DNA from: Shinella sp032095155
GTDB lineage: Bacteria > Pseudomonadota > Alphaproteobacteria > Rhizobiales > Rhizobiaceae
NCBI RefSeq assembly: GCF_049199905.1
Contig: NZ_JBLZPK010000011.1
Span: 186,001 to 250,000, forward strand
Length of the DNA: 64,000 nt
Direction of reading: 5' to 3'
Below the pieces are notes generated by a model. That model did no database searches. It had not been told where the DNA came from and worked only from the letters and a program-made list of their open reading frames with translations. The position numbers and the translations under genes are program-made. Below, piece by piece: positions 8,314-17,681 of the stretch. Every line of letters starts with the position of its first letter. Position 1 is the stretch's first letter.

Positions 8314-9464
8314 ATGAGTAAAGCGTTTGTCCGCACCTCGATGCTTGCACCGGCACCGATGCCGGATGCAGAGATCGGCGCTGTGGCGTGGATGCGCCGC
8401 AACCTAGTCGCCACGCCAAAGGACGCCATCATTACCGTTCTGGCATGTGTTTCCATTTTCTACGCGCTGTCACACCTGACAAATTGGTTGCTGATCCACG
8501 CGGTATGGGTCGGTAGCGATCGTACGTTTTGCGCTACGATCGCTCAAGGCGGTTTGCAGCCGGAGGGGTGGAGCGGCGCTTGTTGGGCGTTTGTCGGCGC
8601 TAAATTCGAACAGTTCGTGTTTGGACGGTACCCTCAGCAAGAGCGTTGGCGGCCAATAATGGTGAGCCTCATTTTTTTGCTCCTTCTCGTTCCCTTGCTT
8701 GTTCCGCGCATACCCGGGAAGGGCTTGAACGCGCTTTTGCTATTTGCCGTGTTTCCTGTCTTGGGGTTTTTCCTCCTGTACGGCGGTCTCGGACTGACCA
8801 TCGTCCAAACCGCCGCATGGGGTGGCCTGATGGTGACATTGCTGCTTTCCTTCGTCGGAATCGCGCTATCGTTTCCGCTTGCATTCTTCTCGCGCTGGGG
8901 CGTCAGTCAAAGCTGCCTTTGGTGAAGTGGAGTTCGCTCGTCTTCATCGAGTTTATCCGGGGTGTACCGCTTATCACCGTCCTGTTTATGGCAAGTGTGA
9001 TGCTGCCTCTTTTCCTGCCTACCGGATGGACCATCGACCATCTTCTTCGTGCGCTTATCGGTGTGTCGCTATTCGGATCCGCCTATATCGCGGAAGTCAT
9101 CCGGGGCGGCCTGCAGGCGGTGCCGAAAGGCCAGTATGAAGGCGCTGATTCTCTAGGCCTGAGCTACTGGCAGAAAATGCGGCTCATCGTAGTGCCGCAG
9201 GCGGTGAAGATGGTTATTCCGGGGATCGTGAACACGTTCATAGGTATGTTCAAGGACACGTCACTGGTGTCGATCATTGGCATGTTCGATCTTCTGGGTA
9301 TCGTGCGCCTGAATTTTGGAGACCCGAACTGGGCAACATCCGTCACTCCGTTGACGGGATTGATCTTCGCAGGCCTGACATTCTGGATTTTCTGCTTCGG
9401 TATGTCGCGATATTCGATCTTCATCGAGCGGCGCCTGAAGACGAGACAGGAACACGCACTTTGA
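8314..9464 (+). pseudogene. aapM: AapM-like amino-acid ABC permease disrupted by a one-base frameshift
   Basis: ATG 8314 opens a frame with typical AapM content (transmembrane segments, QGGLQPEGWSGACWAFV, a hydrophobic run near 8660-8790) that runs out of register at about 8880 and stops at 8925. The downstream half continues in another frame: LALGRQSKLPLVKW, FIEFIRGVPLITVLFMAS, EGADSLGLSYWQKMRLIVVPQA and a proper C-terminus at 9464. Adding one G after the CTT at 8878-8880 restores LGILLALGRQ and joins the halves into a 383-residue protein, the AapM length. This is either a true single-base deletion or a base-call error; the equally broken downstream aapP favours real decay. Confidence 0.85.
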
Positions 9465-9529
9465 GAGCGAAGCATGGCACGATCTCAACGCATCGGTGTC
9501 GTTGAGAGTCGTCGCCGTCGAGATACCAC

Positions 9530-9787
9530 ATGACCAAGAGGTACGGCGATTTCCACGTATTCCGGGACGCCAACCTCACGATCATGAAGCGCGAACGCAT
9601 TGTCATCGCTGGGCCGTCCGGTTCGGAAAAGTCGATCATGATCCGCTGCATCAACCGAGTGGAAAAACGCCGTAAGGGTCGGATCGTCGTTGACAGCATC
9701 GAACACACCAACGAACTGAACAATATCGACAAGGTTCGCCGTGAGATCGGCATGGTGCCATCCGTTTGGTGGTCGGCTTCAATCTAA
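9530..9787 (+). pseudogene. aapP: Truncated and degenerate AapP-like ABC ATPase
   Basis: 85 residues matching the start of AapP: YGDFHVFRD, a Walker A region, MIRCINRVE, then RREIGMV, after which the protein should continue with the Q-loop but the match ends. The Walker A motif reads GPSGSEKS, with Glu replacing the invariant glycine before the catalytic lysine, and the following Thr is Ile. Signature, Walker B and H-loop are absent. Just upstream VAVEI is readable in another frame (9511-9525), suggesting a further shift at the N-terminus. A faint FNLSLEN echo after 9776 may be a relic of the Q-loop region. The gene cannot encode a working ATPase. Confidence 0.85.
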
Positions 9788-10129
9788 GCCTTGAGAACCC
9801 ATTCTTAATATCCGTCGTGTTGGCTGTCCGGCAGGTAGTTTCGCCGAAGGCTTTGTTGCTCGCGGAGAGGCATAGCCGGTGGCTCGCCGATACATGGTTT
9901 GCCCACCGCCATTCATCTCGAGAACGCTCGGGAGAAGCCGTTGAGTTTAGCACGATCAAATGGGTCGATAGGTGCAGCGACCGTCGCCTCTTGGAGCCCG
10001 TTGGTACAGACTGTCAGCCAATGCCGAAGAGAAGTATTAACCTTTGGCCGTACGCACCAGCTGTGGCCGCATATTTTATACGAAATGGATTTCGGCAGAG
10101 CCAGCGCATTCAGCTGCTTTCTTCAAACT
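9788..10129. other. Intergenic stretch after the aapP remnant
   Basis: About 340 bases between the aapP fragment and the stop of the AraC gene on the opposite strand. Apart from the possible short echo of aapP at its start I recognise no gene, repeat or RNA. It probably represents deleted and decayed transporter sequence. Confidence 0.5.
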
Positions 10130-11125
10130 TCACACCTGCTGGTGCGTCCTGTATTCGCTTGGAGACAAACCAACTGCCTTCTTGAAGGCCCGTGCTAAGT
10201 TGGCACCCGACGAGAAGCCCGCTGATAGCGCAATCTCTTCAATCGTGACGTTTTTTTCGCCCAGCAAAGCTTTTGCTTTGTCGATCCGCATGTTTGAAAT
10301 GTATTGAAAGGGCGAAGAGCCTGTCGCGGCTTTGAATGCACGACAGAAGTGGAACACACTTAAGCAGGCGATGCCAGCAACGTCGTCCAGTGAAATATCA
10401 CGATCGACGTTCTCACGAATATAGTCGCAAACCCTCTCGAGGCGCATCTTGTCCAAGCCCCTTCCGGAAGTTGCCTCGAAATATGCCCTAGTGAAATTTC
10501 GCCGATCGACTCCAGTGTAGCGTTGCAGCAGTCTGCCCGCGAGTCCGATGCCAAGGGAGTCAATCAAGAGTCGACTTTGTTGATCTCTGGCATCGTCCCT
10601 CAGCAGTTCTTCTGCAACTGCAAAGCCAATGCTTTGGATAAGGGGATCATGGATCCCGCCCTGATACGCCAGTCCCGATCCGATGGCGCTGCCGTCTGTG
10701 TTGCGCAACGTCCCGAAGAGGTCTGTGGGAATGAAGACATGAAGAAGGTCCAGCGGACCGCAGTCGATATGCAGATAGCTTACTTCAACGCCGCTAGGGC
10801 AAATGCTGGCGGAGCCTACGCGGGATGTAAACTTTTGCTCTGGGCCGGTCGCCCTGCGGCGAAAGTTGGCCGTTCCACGCAGGTTGATCACGACTTCCGT
10901 GACGGGCTGCAAGAAGGATTGACAGTCGAGCCGGCCATGTCTGTAAATTTCCGCAGCGACAGCCCCGTGCCAATCTTCGGGCACGGAAGATTTGACCAGC
11001 TTGCTTCCGGCCGCCTTATATTTTCCGCCAACGGATGCCCTGGCTGCCGCTTCCGAATATATTTCCGGATATCCCGTATCGGGACTCTTACCGGTCGAGA
11101 TTGCGCTTGAGACAAAATTGGTCAT
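10130..11125 (-). CDS. AraC/XylS family transcriptional regulator
   Basis: The C-terminal 100 residues are a double helix-turn-helix of the AraC class: VCDYIRENVDRDISLDDVAG, FHFCRAFKAATGSSPFQYI, then RIDKAKALLGEKNVTIEEIAL and ANLARAFKKAVGLSPSEYR. The N-terminal part is a poorly conserved ligand domain. ATG 11125 gives 331 residues; an in-frame TTG at 11230 would give 366 and cannot be excluded. It lies just downstream of an amidase gene in the same orientation and may control the amidase or the neighbouring transport genes (inference). Confidence 0.82.
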   Translation of the reverse strand: MTNFVSSAISTGKSPDTGYPEIYSEAAARASVGGKYKAAGSKLVKSSVPEDWHGAVAAEIYRHGRLDCQSFLQPVTEVVINLRGTANFRRRATGPEQKFTSRVGSASICPSGVEVSYLHIDCGPLDLLHVFIPTDLFGTLRNTDGSAIGSGLAYQGGIHDPLIQSIGFAVAEELLRDDARDQQSRLLIDSLGIGLAGRLLQRYTGVDRRNFTRAYFEATSGRGLDKMRLERVCDYIRENVDRDISLDDVAGIACLSVFHFCRAFKAATGSSPFQYISNMRIDKAKALLGEKNVTIEEIALSAGFSSGANLARAFKKAVGLSPSEYRTHQQV

Positions 11126-11238
11126 GCCCGCGTTTTGCGCTCCATCGCTCAATCCGTCACTAGAAGGTAAGATGAACGTTATCAGCTTGCAACAATTTTC
11201 ACTGGTGGATCCGCCGCCTTGCGGGATCAACCTGCAAG

Positions 11239-12627
11239 TTACTGAAACATCGAAGATTTATCGGCGAAGCTCCCACGGATCGCCGGCTCCATCGTCATCG
11301 CGGCGGCGAGGAGTTCGCTGTCCAATCGCGGACCACCGCACAAGAGAAAACCGGTCGGGAGGCCGAAGTCGCCGGAACCGTTAGGGATCGAGATACCGCA
11401 CAAGCCGAGGAAGCTGCCTATCATCGTATTTCGCAGCATCAGCCCATTGATCCGGACAAACAGGTCGTCATCCGCCTCCAAAGGCGCCGTGAGCGGAGCC
11501 ACGAGCGGGACCGTTGGACAAGCGAGGAAGGTGTTCTCGTCAAAAAGCAACGACACCGCATTCATCAAGTCAACGCGCGTCTCTCGGATCGTCCTTTCCG
11601 CCGCTGGAGATATAATTCCTCCCGATTCAAGCCGCGCTCTAACGCGGGTATCCAGTCGCTCTGAAGAGGCAGTCGACAAAATTCGTCGGTGCGTGCGGAA
11701 AGCCTCAATCGCAACGATTGTCCCATGTCGCGCACCAAGCGCAAGAACCTCGTCCAGCAAGGTGAGGCGCCGCCGCTCCACCGACACGCCGAGATCCGTC
11801 AAACGATCGAGCGTCTGCTCGAAGTTGCGAACAATTGCAAGCTCCACCCCATCCCATACCGCGTTCATCGGGACAATGATGCGCAGTCCCTCGAGCGAGG
11901 CGGGCTTCAGGTCCACCACTGCAAGTCCACGGGCCGCCGCATCAACAATAGCGGCATCCGTCACCGTGTTGGTCATGACGCCTGCGGTATCGAGGGTCGG
12001 TGACAGCGGAAACGCGCCGGAGAGCGGCCAGCGGTTGCCCGATGTCTTGAAGCCCACAATGCCGTTCAACGCGGCTGGAATGCGTACCGAGCCACTGGTA
12101 TCGGTACCTATCGCGACGGGAACCAGACCGAGCGCCACCGCGACGGCCGAGCCAGAGGAAGAGCCGCCGGGGATGCGGGCTTGCGCGCCGCTCCAGGGAT
12201 TTCGCGGGGTCCCGTAATGTGGGTTGAGGCCAAGGCCTGAGAAGGCAAATTCCGTCATGTTGACCTTCCCGACCGTGACTGCGCCGGCGGCGGCTAGCCG
12301 TTGCACCAGTTCGGCATCCGCAGAGACCTGCCCTTCGTTGAGGACCAGCGAGCCAGCCCGCGTTACGTCTCCCTTAAGGTCGAAAAGGTCCTTCCAGGCG
12401 ACCGGGACGCCTTCAAGCAGGCGGAAAGGCAATCCTTGGGCGATCCGTTGCCATGTCATGGTAGCCTCATCGAAGGCCCGCTTCGGCGTTACGCGCGTGA
12501 AGATCGCCTTGTCTGCGCACGCGGCAATAGCGTCAATCGTTCGGTGGGCGATAGTCATCGCGGCTGCCGGGTTTTCAGCGATCATCGACGCCAGTTTCGG
12601 GATTGATGGAAATAGTGGGGCGGCCAT
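11239..12627 (-). CDS. Amidase signature family hydrolase
   Basis: 462 residues from ATG 12627, which has GAAGGA six bases upstream; the longer frame to 12741 adds an arginine-rich tail without family character. The Ser-cisSer-Lys triad is complete: Lys79 in GVPVAWKD, the PGGSSSGS loop at 153-160, and Ser180 in GTDTSGSVRIPA. Amidase-signature enzymes hydrolyse amide bonds of many kinds, and the closest named type by feel is the AtzF/GatA-like group, which does not fix the substrate. A second amidase, an alpha/beta-hydrolase and a cyclase are encoded nearby around a sugar-type importer, so hydrolysis of an imported amide is plausible (inference). Confidence 0.87.
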   Translation of the reverse strand: MAAPLFPSIPKLASMIAENPAAAMTIAHRTIDAIAACADKAIFTRVTPKRAFDEATMTWQRIAQGLPFRLLEGVPVAWKDLFDLKGDVTRAGSLVLNEGQVSADAELVQRLAAAGAVTVGKVNMTEFAFSGLGLNPHYGTPRNPWSGAQARIPGGSSSGSAVAVALGLVPVAIGTDTSGSVRIPAALNGIVGFKTSGNRWPLSGAFPLSPTLDTAGVMTNTVTDAAIVDAAARGLAVVDLKPASLEGLRIIVPMNAVWDGVELAIVRNFEQTLDRLTDLGVSVERRRLTLLDEVLALGARHGTIVAIEAFRTHRRILSTASSERLDTRVRARLESGGIISPAAERTIRETRVDLMNAVSLLFDENTFLACPTVPLVAPLTAPLEADDDLFVRINGLMLRNTMIGSFLGLCGISIPNGSGDFGLPTGFLLCGGPRLDSELLAAAMTMEPAIRGSFADKSSMFQ

Positions 12628-12846
12628 CCGCGTTCCTTCGCATCTGTTCGGGATGAAGACAGCAAAACCCAGCGCATGCGGGCAGCGATTTTTCAATCCC
12701 GCTGTCGCCCGATGCGCAAGATCTGCTGTGTAACTCCGCAAGCCAGGAAAGGGATGAAAGCCCGGAGGCTGCTATCACTGGGGCTATCAGGAATTCAGGA
12801 CGCATGAGCCGGAAGGCGCTGGAGTCTAGGCAATAAGGAGCCCTCA

Positions 12847-13767
12847 GTGAGCAACTTGCAGACCATTGAAATCCCGCATCTTGGCGGTTCCCAGATCGGA
12901 TACCGGCTTGCGGCAGATTACAACCCCAGCCTTCCGACGCTGGTGATGATCAATTCCTTCACCACATCTTCGGAACTGTACCGGAAACAATTCGCCGACC
13001 AAAATCTGGTGGGCAAGATCAATTTGCTCGCCATCGAGCCTTACGGTCATGGTGGGACGCGCACGTCAAGCGAGCAATTCACCTATTGGGATAGCGCAAT
13101 TGCCAATATCCAGGTGCTGGAGCGGCTGGGCATTCCCTCTGCATTCGCGCTCGGCACCTCGCAGGGCGGCTGGATCGCCATGCGCATGGCCTTGCTTGCA
13201 CCGTCACGGATCAGCGGCGTCGTTCCGCTGGGCACGTCTATGGACTACGAGAGTGCCGCCAGCAGGGCACTAGGATGCTGGGATGCGGACGCCTTTTGCT
13301 CACCGTGGATCGACGATCTTGCAATACAAGTCGGGCCGGACTGGGCGCCCTCGGACCAGTATTGCAACGATCTGATCGATCCCGCTTTCGGTGCGACGAT
13401 TGACGCTGAAACCCGTGCGTTCTGGACCGATCGGCTGAAGCAGAACTACAAGGGCGACGATGGCCGCCGCCGCTTGCGCATGTGCACCATCAACCTTCGA
13501 GACCGCGACGGATTGCGTGGCCGGATCGATCAGGTCGAATGCCCGATCCTTTGGCTGCATGGAACCGAGGACGTCGTTTATTCCGTGGCGCATGCCGAGA
13601 CTGAGACCGTTCTTTTCCCGAACTCCCGGAGCGTCGAATTCAAGGCTATCGATGGAGGGCATCATTTCCTTAGCGCCACTAACCCGACCGAAGTGAACGA
13701 ATACACGTTGGCGTTTGTCGAACGTTGGAGCGCATACGGCGGCTTTGCCTCTAACGCGGCGGAGTAA
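12847..13767 (+). CDS. Alpha/beta-hydrolase fold protein
   Basis: 306 residues starting at GTG 12847, six bases after AAGGAG. The nucleophile elbow GTSQGG places Ser105; the acid is the Asp of LHGTEDVVY and the base the His of DGGHHF, a complete catalytic triad in the right order. No signal peptide, so cytoplasmic. Similar proteins are 3-oxoadipate enol-lactonases, haloperoxidase-like esterases and other lactone or ester hydrolases; the specific activity cannot be read. The gene is divergent from the amidase, with about 220 bases between the two starts that must hold both promoters. Confidence 0.8.
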   Translation: MSNLQTIEIPHLGGSQIGYRLAADYNPSLPTLVMINSFTTSSELYRKQFADQNLVGKINLLAIEPYGHGGTRTSSEQFTYWDSAIANIQVLERLGIPSAFALGTSQGGWIAMRMALLAPSRISGVVPLGTSMDYESAASRALGCWDADAFCSPWIDDLAIQVGPDWAPSDQYCNDLIDPAFGATIDAETRAFWTDRLKQNYKGDDGRRRLRMCTINLRDRDGLRGRIDQVECPILWLHGTEDVVYSVAHAETETVLFPNSRSVEFKAIDGGHHFLSATNPTEVNEYTLAFVERWSAYGGFASNAAE

Positions 13768-13881
13768 ACCGCCGCGGCGGTGCTAACTCGCTTGCTACAC
13801 CGGTGTGCTCCTGCGTCATCCAGCGGTCCGGACGGCCAACATTACTTCCAGAAGGCCGAACTCGCAATGACCGGCCCAGGT

Positions 13882-13899
13882 CTCGCCCCATCGGGCGAG
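13882..13899 (+). terminator. Strong hairpin between hydrolase gene and ABC operon
   Basis: CTCGCCC (13882-13888) and GGGCGAG (13893-13899) form a perfect seven-pair stem with a four-base loop. It lies about 115 bases after the hydrolase stop and 57 before the binding-protein start. It could end the upstream message or act in the leader of the transporter; it has no convincing T-run. Confidence 0.4.
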
Positions 13900-13956
13900 C
13901 TACTTTCAATCCATAAACGATGCCGGCAAACGGCACGACCAATCCGGAGATGGAAC

Positions 13957-15057
13957 ATGAACTTTGAAAAATTTCGCAACAATGTCGCCTTCGCTGCATC
14001 GGCGATGCTGGCGGCCTGCCTTTTCACCACCTCGGCCTACGCTCAGGAAACAGCCGACATCGTTTCAAAACCGATCAAGGTGTTCGTGCCGGACAAAAAC
14101 GACGTTACAAAAGTTTCCGAGACGATCTGGACCCCGCCTGCCAAAGCGGCCAAGAAGAGCTATATCTGCGTCAGCTTCCCGACCATGCAGGACCCTTATT
14201 GGATCGCCGCCAATTACGGCATCGTCACGGAAGCCAAACGCCTAGGCGTCGAGGTCGACATCCTCAATGCAGGTTCGTTCACCAATCTTAGCACCCAAGT
14301 CAACCAACTGAACGATTGCGCGGCAAAAGGCGCGGAGGCTGTCCTCGTCGCTCCAATCAGCGCCGAGGGCGTTGCGTCGGCCGTGGCGTCGCTCAAGAAG
14401 AGCGGCATTCCCGTTATCAACATCATCCCGCGGATTGCCGAAGGTGCCAATCTGGCCGGCCGTTCAACGCTGGATTACTATCAGGTCGGCATAGCCAGCG
14501 CCCAATATCTGAAGGAAAGCGTTGGCGATGCCAAGGTCAAGGTCGCTCTGTTTCCAGGGCCCCCGGGCGCGGATTGGGCCGTACGCACGATCGACGGGTT
14601 CAAGGCTGGCATCAAGGACAGCAAGATTGAACTGGTGACGATCAAGTTCGGAGACACCGACAAGAACACGCAGTATAATCTCGTCGCCGATACGCTGAAC
14701 GCCGTGCCCGATCTCGATTGGGTGGTCGGTAATGCCGTTGCGGCGGATGCCGCCATCGGCGCTATTAAGGCGGCCGGTTTGACATCGAAGGTCCAGATCG
14801 GCTCGACCTACCAGACCGGCCCGGTTCGGACCGGTATCGAGCAGGGCGCCATCCGGTGGGCGCTGAGCGATAACATCGTGCTGATGTCATCGATCGGTTT
14901 GGACATGGGCGTCAAGGCAATCGAGGGCTCGCTTGAACCGGACACGGAAATCTGGCCGGTTCCGCAGAAGTTGACGCGCGAAAACGTCATGGCCGAGGCC
15001 TCGTCGGGCGGATTTGCGCCGGATGGCTTCAAGCCGGTCTTCTCGGTAAAGCCATGA
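13957..15057 (+). CDS. TorT-like periplasmic sugar-binding protein of an ABC transporter
   Basis: 366 residues from ATG 13957 with a signal peptide (hydrophobic core FAASAMLAACLFTTS, cleavage near AYAQ). The mature part has the type-1 periplasmic-binding fold and resembles TorT in layout: ICVSFPTMQDPYWIAANYG, LNAGSFTNLSTQVNQLNDC, a VGNAVAADAAIGA segment and a GFAPDGFKPVFS ending. TorT itself is a partner of the TorS kinase, but here the gene overlaps an ABC ATPase gene by four bases and is followed by a permease, so it serves transport. The in-frame ATG at 13780 is rejected because it lacks a signal sequence. Confidence 0.85.
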   Translation: MNFEKFRNNVAFAASAMLAACLFTTSAYAQETADIVSKPIKVFVPDKNDVTKVSETIWTPPAKAAKKSYICVSFPTMQDPYWIAANYGIVTEAKRLGVEVDILNAGSFTNLSTQVNQLNDCAAKGAEAVLVAPISAEGVASAVASLKKSGIPVINIIPRIAEGANLAGRSTLDYYQVGIASAQYLKESVGDAKVKVALFPGPPGADWAVRTIDGFKAGIKDSKIELVTIKFGDTDKNTQYNLVADTLNAVPDLDWVVGNAVAADAAIGAIKAAGLTSKVQIGSTYQTGPVRTGIEQGAIRWALSDNIVLMSSIGLDMGVKAIEGSLEPDTEIWPVPQKLTRENVMAEASSGGFAPDGFKPVFSVKP

Positions 15058-16610
15058 AGGCCGAGAACCTTCACGTTGAGCCCCTGCTCGATGTCAGGGA
15101 TATTGAGAAAAGCTTCCCCGGAGTGCGAGTTCTAGACGGCGTCTCGCTGGTGGTACGGCGTGGCGAGGTTCATGTGCTGTTCGGCGAAAACGGCGCGGGC
15201 AAATCGACGCTCGTCAACATCATCCTCGGAAACTACGCGTCGGATGCCGGCTCCATTCTTTTTGATGGAGAGACGCTTCCGCCAGGGTCGCCGCGCGTGG
15301 CGCGTGATCGCGGCATTAGCGTCGTCTTCCAGGAGCTGAGCCTCATACCTACGCTGTCGGTGACCGCAAACATCTTCCTTGGCAAGGAGGCGCGACGTGC
15401 CGGGTGGCTGGACGAGCAGCAGATGGAGGCAGAGGCGTATGGATTGTTCCAGAAGCTGGGCATATCTCTGGATCCGAGGGCACTTGTCGGGGCTCTCTCC
15501 CGCGCCGAACAGCAGATGGTCGAGATTGCCAAGGCGCTGCAATCAAGACCCCGTTTGCTCATCCTCGACGAGCCGACGACGGCATTCACCGGTGTCGAGA
15601 CAGAGCGGCTATTCTCGATCGTTGCCACGCTGAAGGGCGAAGGAACTGGCATCATCTACATCACCCACCGGATGGCGGAGATCAAGGCGATCGGAGACCG
15701 CATCAGCGTCCTACGGGATGGCCGGCGGATCGCGACAGAACGCGTTGCCGACACGACTGAGGAACGGCTGATCAACCTGATGACCGGGAGGGAGGCGTTA
15801 AAAGTCTACCCCGAAATCCGGTTCGAAGCTTCGCAGGAAGCCATCAGCCTCACCGGCGCGACAGCGGCATCAGGCCGCTTTCGGGATGTATCGATATCGG
15901 TGCGCGCGGGCGAGATCGTCGGGCTTGCTGGTCTGGTCGGGTGCGGCAAATCGGCCGTGGGCCGAAGCTTCTTCGGTGAGGAACGCCTGCTCAGCGGCGA
16001 GTTGAAACTCTTCGGCCGGCCGCTTCACTCACTGTCGCCCCGCTCGATGCTGGAATCCGGCGTTGTTTATCTGCCAGCGGATCGCCGTCGCCAGGGGCTG
16101 GTCCTCAATCGGTCGGTGAAGGAGAATGCGACACTGTCTTGCCTCAGGCAGCCGGGTTTTGCCGCTGGCCCGATGCTGAGGCGAAAGGCTGAGGATACAG
16201 CGGTAGGTAATGTGCTGCAACGCCTGAAACTTCATCCGCCGCTCCTTGACCGGAACGTCGGCGCCTATTCCGGCGGTAACCAGCAGAAGGTGGTGTTTGC
16301 GCGTGCTTTCCTGCGCGATACCCGCGTTCTGATTGTCGACGAACCCACGGTCGGCGTGGATGTGGGAGCCCGGCTTGAGTTCTACGGCATCCTCAAACAA
16401 CTCTGCGAGGCGGGTACCGCTGTACTCCTGATCTCGTCGGACCTGCCGGAGATCCTGAACCTGACGAACCGGGTCTATGTGCTCGCCTTCGGTGCCATTT
16501 CGGCGGAATTCCACAAGCAAGACATCAACGAAACGGCGGTTCTCTCGTCGTTTTTCGCCATGGGCCGCGACAAGGCGGCGGCAAGTCGATCGGGAGGAAC
16601 ACAGTCATGA
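15054..16610 (+). CDS. Sugar-type ABC transporter ATP-binding protein with two ATPase domains
   Basis: 518 residues, the size of RbsA/MglA/XylG-type proteins with two fused ABC domains. Domain 1 has Walker A FGENGAGKST, signature LSRAEQQ and Walker B LLILDEPTTAF. Domain 2 has a Walker A form GLVGCGKS, signature YSGGNQQKVVFARAF and Walker B VLIVDEPTVGVDVG. The second Walker A is degenerate, as is usual for one half in this group. ATGA overlaps join it to the binding-protein gene and the permease gene, a three-gene import cassette. The substrate may not be a sugar given the amidase and cyclase neighbours. Confidence 0.9.
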   Translation: MKAENLHVEPLLDVRDIEKSFPGVRVLDGVSLVVRRGEVHVLFGENGAGKSTLVNIILGNYASDAGSILFDGETLPPGSPRVARDRGISVVFQELSLIPTLSVTANIFLGKEARRAGWLDEQQMEAEAYGLFQKLGISLDPRALVGALSRAEQQMVEIAKALQSRPRLLILDEPTTAFTGVETERLFSIVATLKGEGTGIIYITHRMAEIKAIGDRISVLRDGRRIATERVADTTEERLINLMTGREALKVYPEIRFEASQEAISLTGATAASGRFRDVSISVRAGEIVGLAGLVGCGKSAVGRSFFGEERLLSGELKLFGRPLHSLSPRSMLESGVVYLPADRRRQGLVLNRSVKENATLSCLRQPGFAAGPMLRRKAEDTAVGNVLQRLKLHPPLLDRNVGAYSGGNQQKVVFARAFLRDTRVLIVDEPTVGVDVGARLEFYGILKQLCEAGTAVLLISSDLPEILNLTNRVYVLAFGAISAEFHKQDINETAVLSSFFAMGRDKAAASRSGGTQS

Positions 16611-17635
16611 CGACCTTAGAACAGCCCGGCCGGTCGGCGGGGCCAATGCAGGACACCGCGGTCGGCGGCTTGATAGCCCGCTTGCGCACAACCGGTGTTA
16701 TCAGCGCTCTTGTTGTGCTGGTCTTTTTGATCTTTTCGCTGATCAACCCGCGGTTCACCAACCCGAACAACCTCGTCAACATCCTGAACCAGTCATCCTA
16801 CCTCACCCTTGTCGCACTTGGTCAGGGACTTGTCCTGATCAGCGGAGGCTTCGATCTTGCCGTTGCCGGCATATTGGGGCTGACCAGTGTCGTCTCCGCG
16901 TCAATATTGGTCATGCTGACGGCAAACGGTATCGACCTTCCGGTTGCAGTCGCAATCGCTATAGCGGGCGGTCTTGGCGTCGGCCTGGTCTTCGGCTTCG
17001 TGAACGGCGTGACGGTCGCCTATCTAAACGTTCCCTCGTTCATCGTCACCTTGGGCACGGCGGGCATCGCCGCCGGGGTCGGCTATCAGATATCGGGCGG
17101 GATTCCGATAACCGGACTTCCCGAAGGTTTTGTCAACGCCTTTGGAACGCCGGATCTGCGCAGCATATCCACATCGGTCTATATCGCCTGCCTTGTGGCG
17201 CTCGTTCTTCATGTCGGAATGGTTCGCACCCGCATCGGACGGTACATCTATGCCGTGGGCGGTAATTCAGTCGCCGCGCGCCTGTCCGGCGTCAATGTCG
17301 GACGCTCCGTCATACTGGTGTTCATGACGAGTGGCGCCCTGACTTCGTTATCCGGCATCCTTCTCAGTGCCCGCGTGTCGACCGGCGATACAAATCTCGG
17401 CGGCAATTTCGTACTCCAGTCCATCACGGCCGGCGTGCTGGGCGGGATTTCCCTGCGCGGCGGGGAGGGCTCTTTGATCGGCGCGGCTCTTGGCGCCCTG
17501 TTCATCGCGGTTCTCGGCAACGGCATGAACCTCGAGAATATATCGTCTTACTACCAGATGATCATTCTCGGTGTGCTGCTAGTGCTCGCCGTACTGGCAG
17601 AACAAGTGCGGATGATGCTGTCCGGCAGACGATGA
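16607..17635 (+). CDS. Sugar-type ABC transporter permease (RbsC family)
   Basis: 342 residues with eight to ten hydrophobic helices, beginning VISALVVLVFLIFSLINPRFT and including the family pattern LTLVALGQGLVLISGGFDLAVAG. It has the AVGGNSVAARLSGVNV segment and the GGISLRGGEGSLIGAALGALFI stretch typical of BPD-2 permeases. It likely forms a homodimer in the inner membrane with the double ATPase encoded just upstream (four-base overlap). Only one permease gene is present, as in ribose-type systems. Intact. Confidence 0.9.
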   Translation: MTTLEQPGRSAGPMQDTAVGGLIARLRTTGVISALVVLVFLIFSLINPRFTNPNNLVNILNQSSYLTLVALGQGLVLISGGFDLAVAGILGLTSVVSASILVMLTANGIDLPVAVAIAIAGGLGVGLVFGFVNGVTVAYLNVPSFIVTLGTAGIAAGVGYQISGGIPITGLPEGFVNAFGTPDLRSISTSVYIACLVALVLHVGMVRTRIGRYIYAVGGNSVAARLSGVNVGRSVILVFMTSGALTSLSGILLSARVSTGDTNLGGNFVLQSITAGVLGGISLRGGEGSLIGAALGALFIAVLGNGMNLENISSYYQMIILGVLLVLAVLAEQVRMMLSGRR

Positions 17636-17681
17636 ATTTCCGGTACCGCGCGTCCGTCCCAAGTGATGTTCTGGAGGATTT

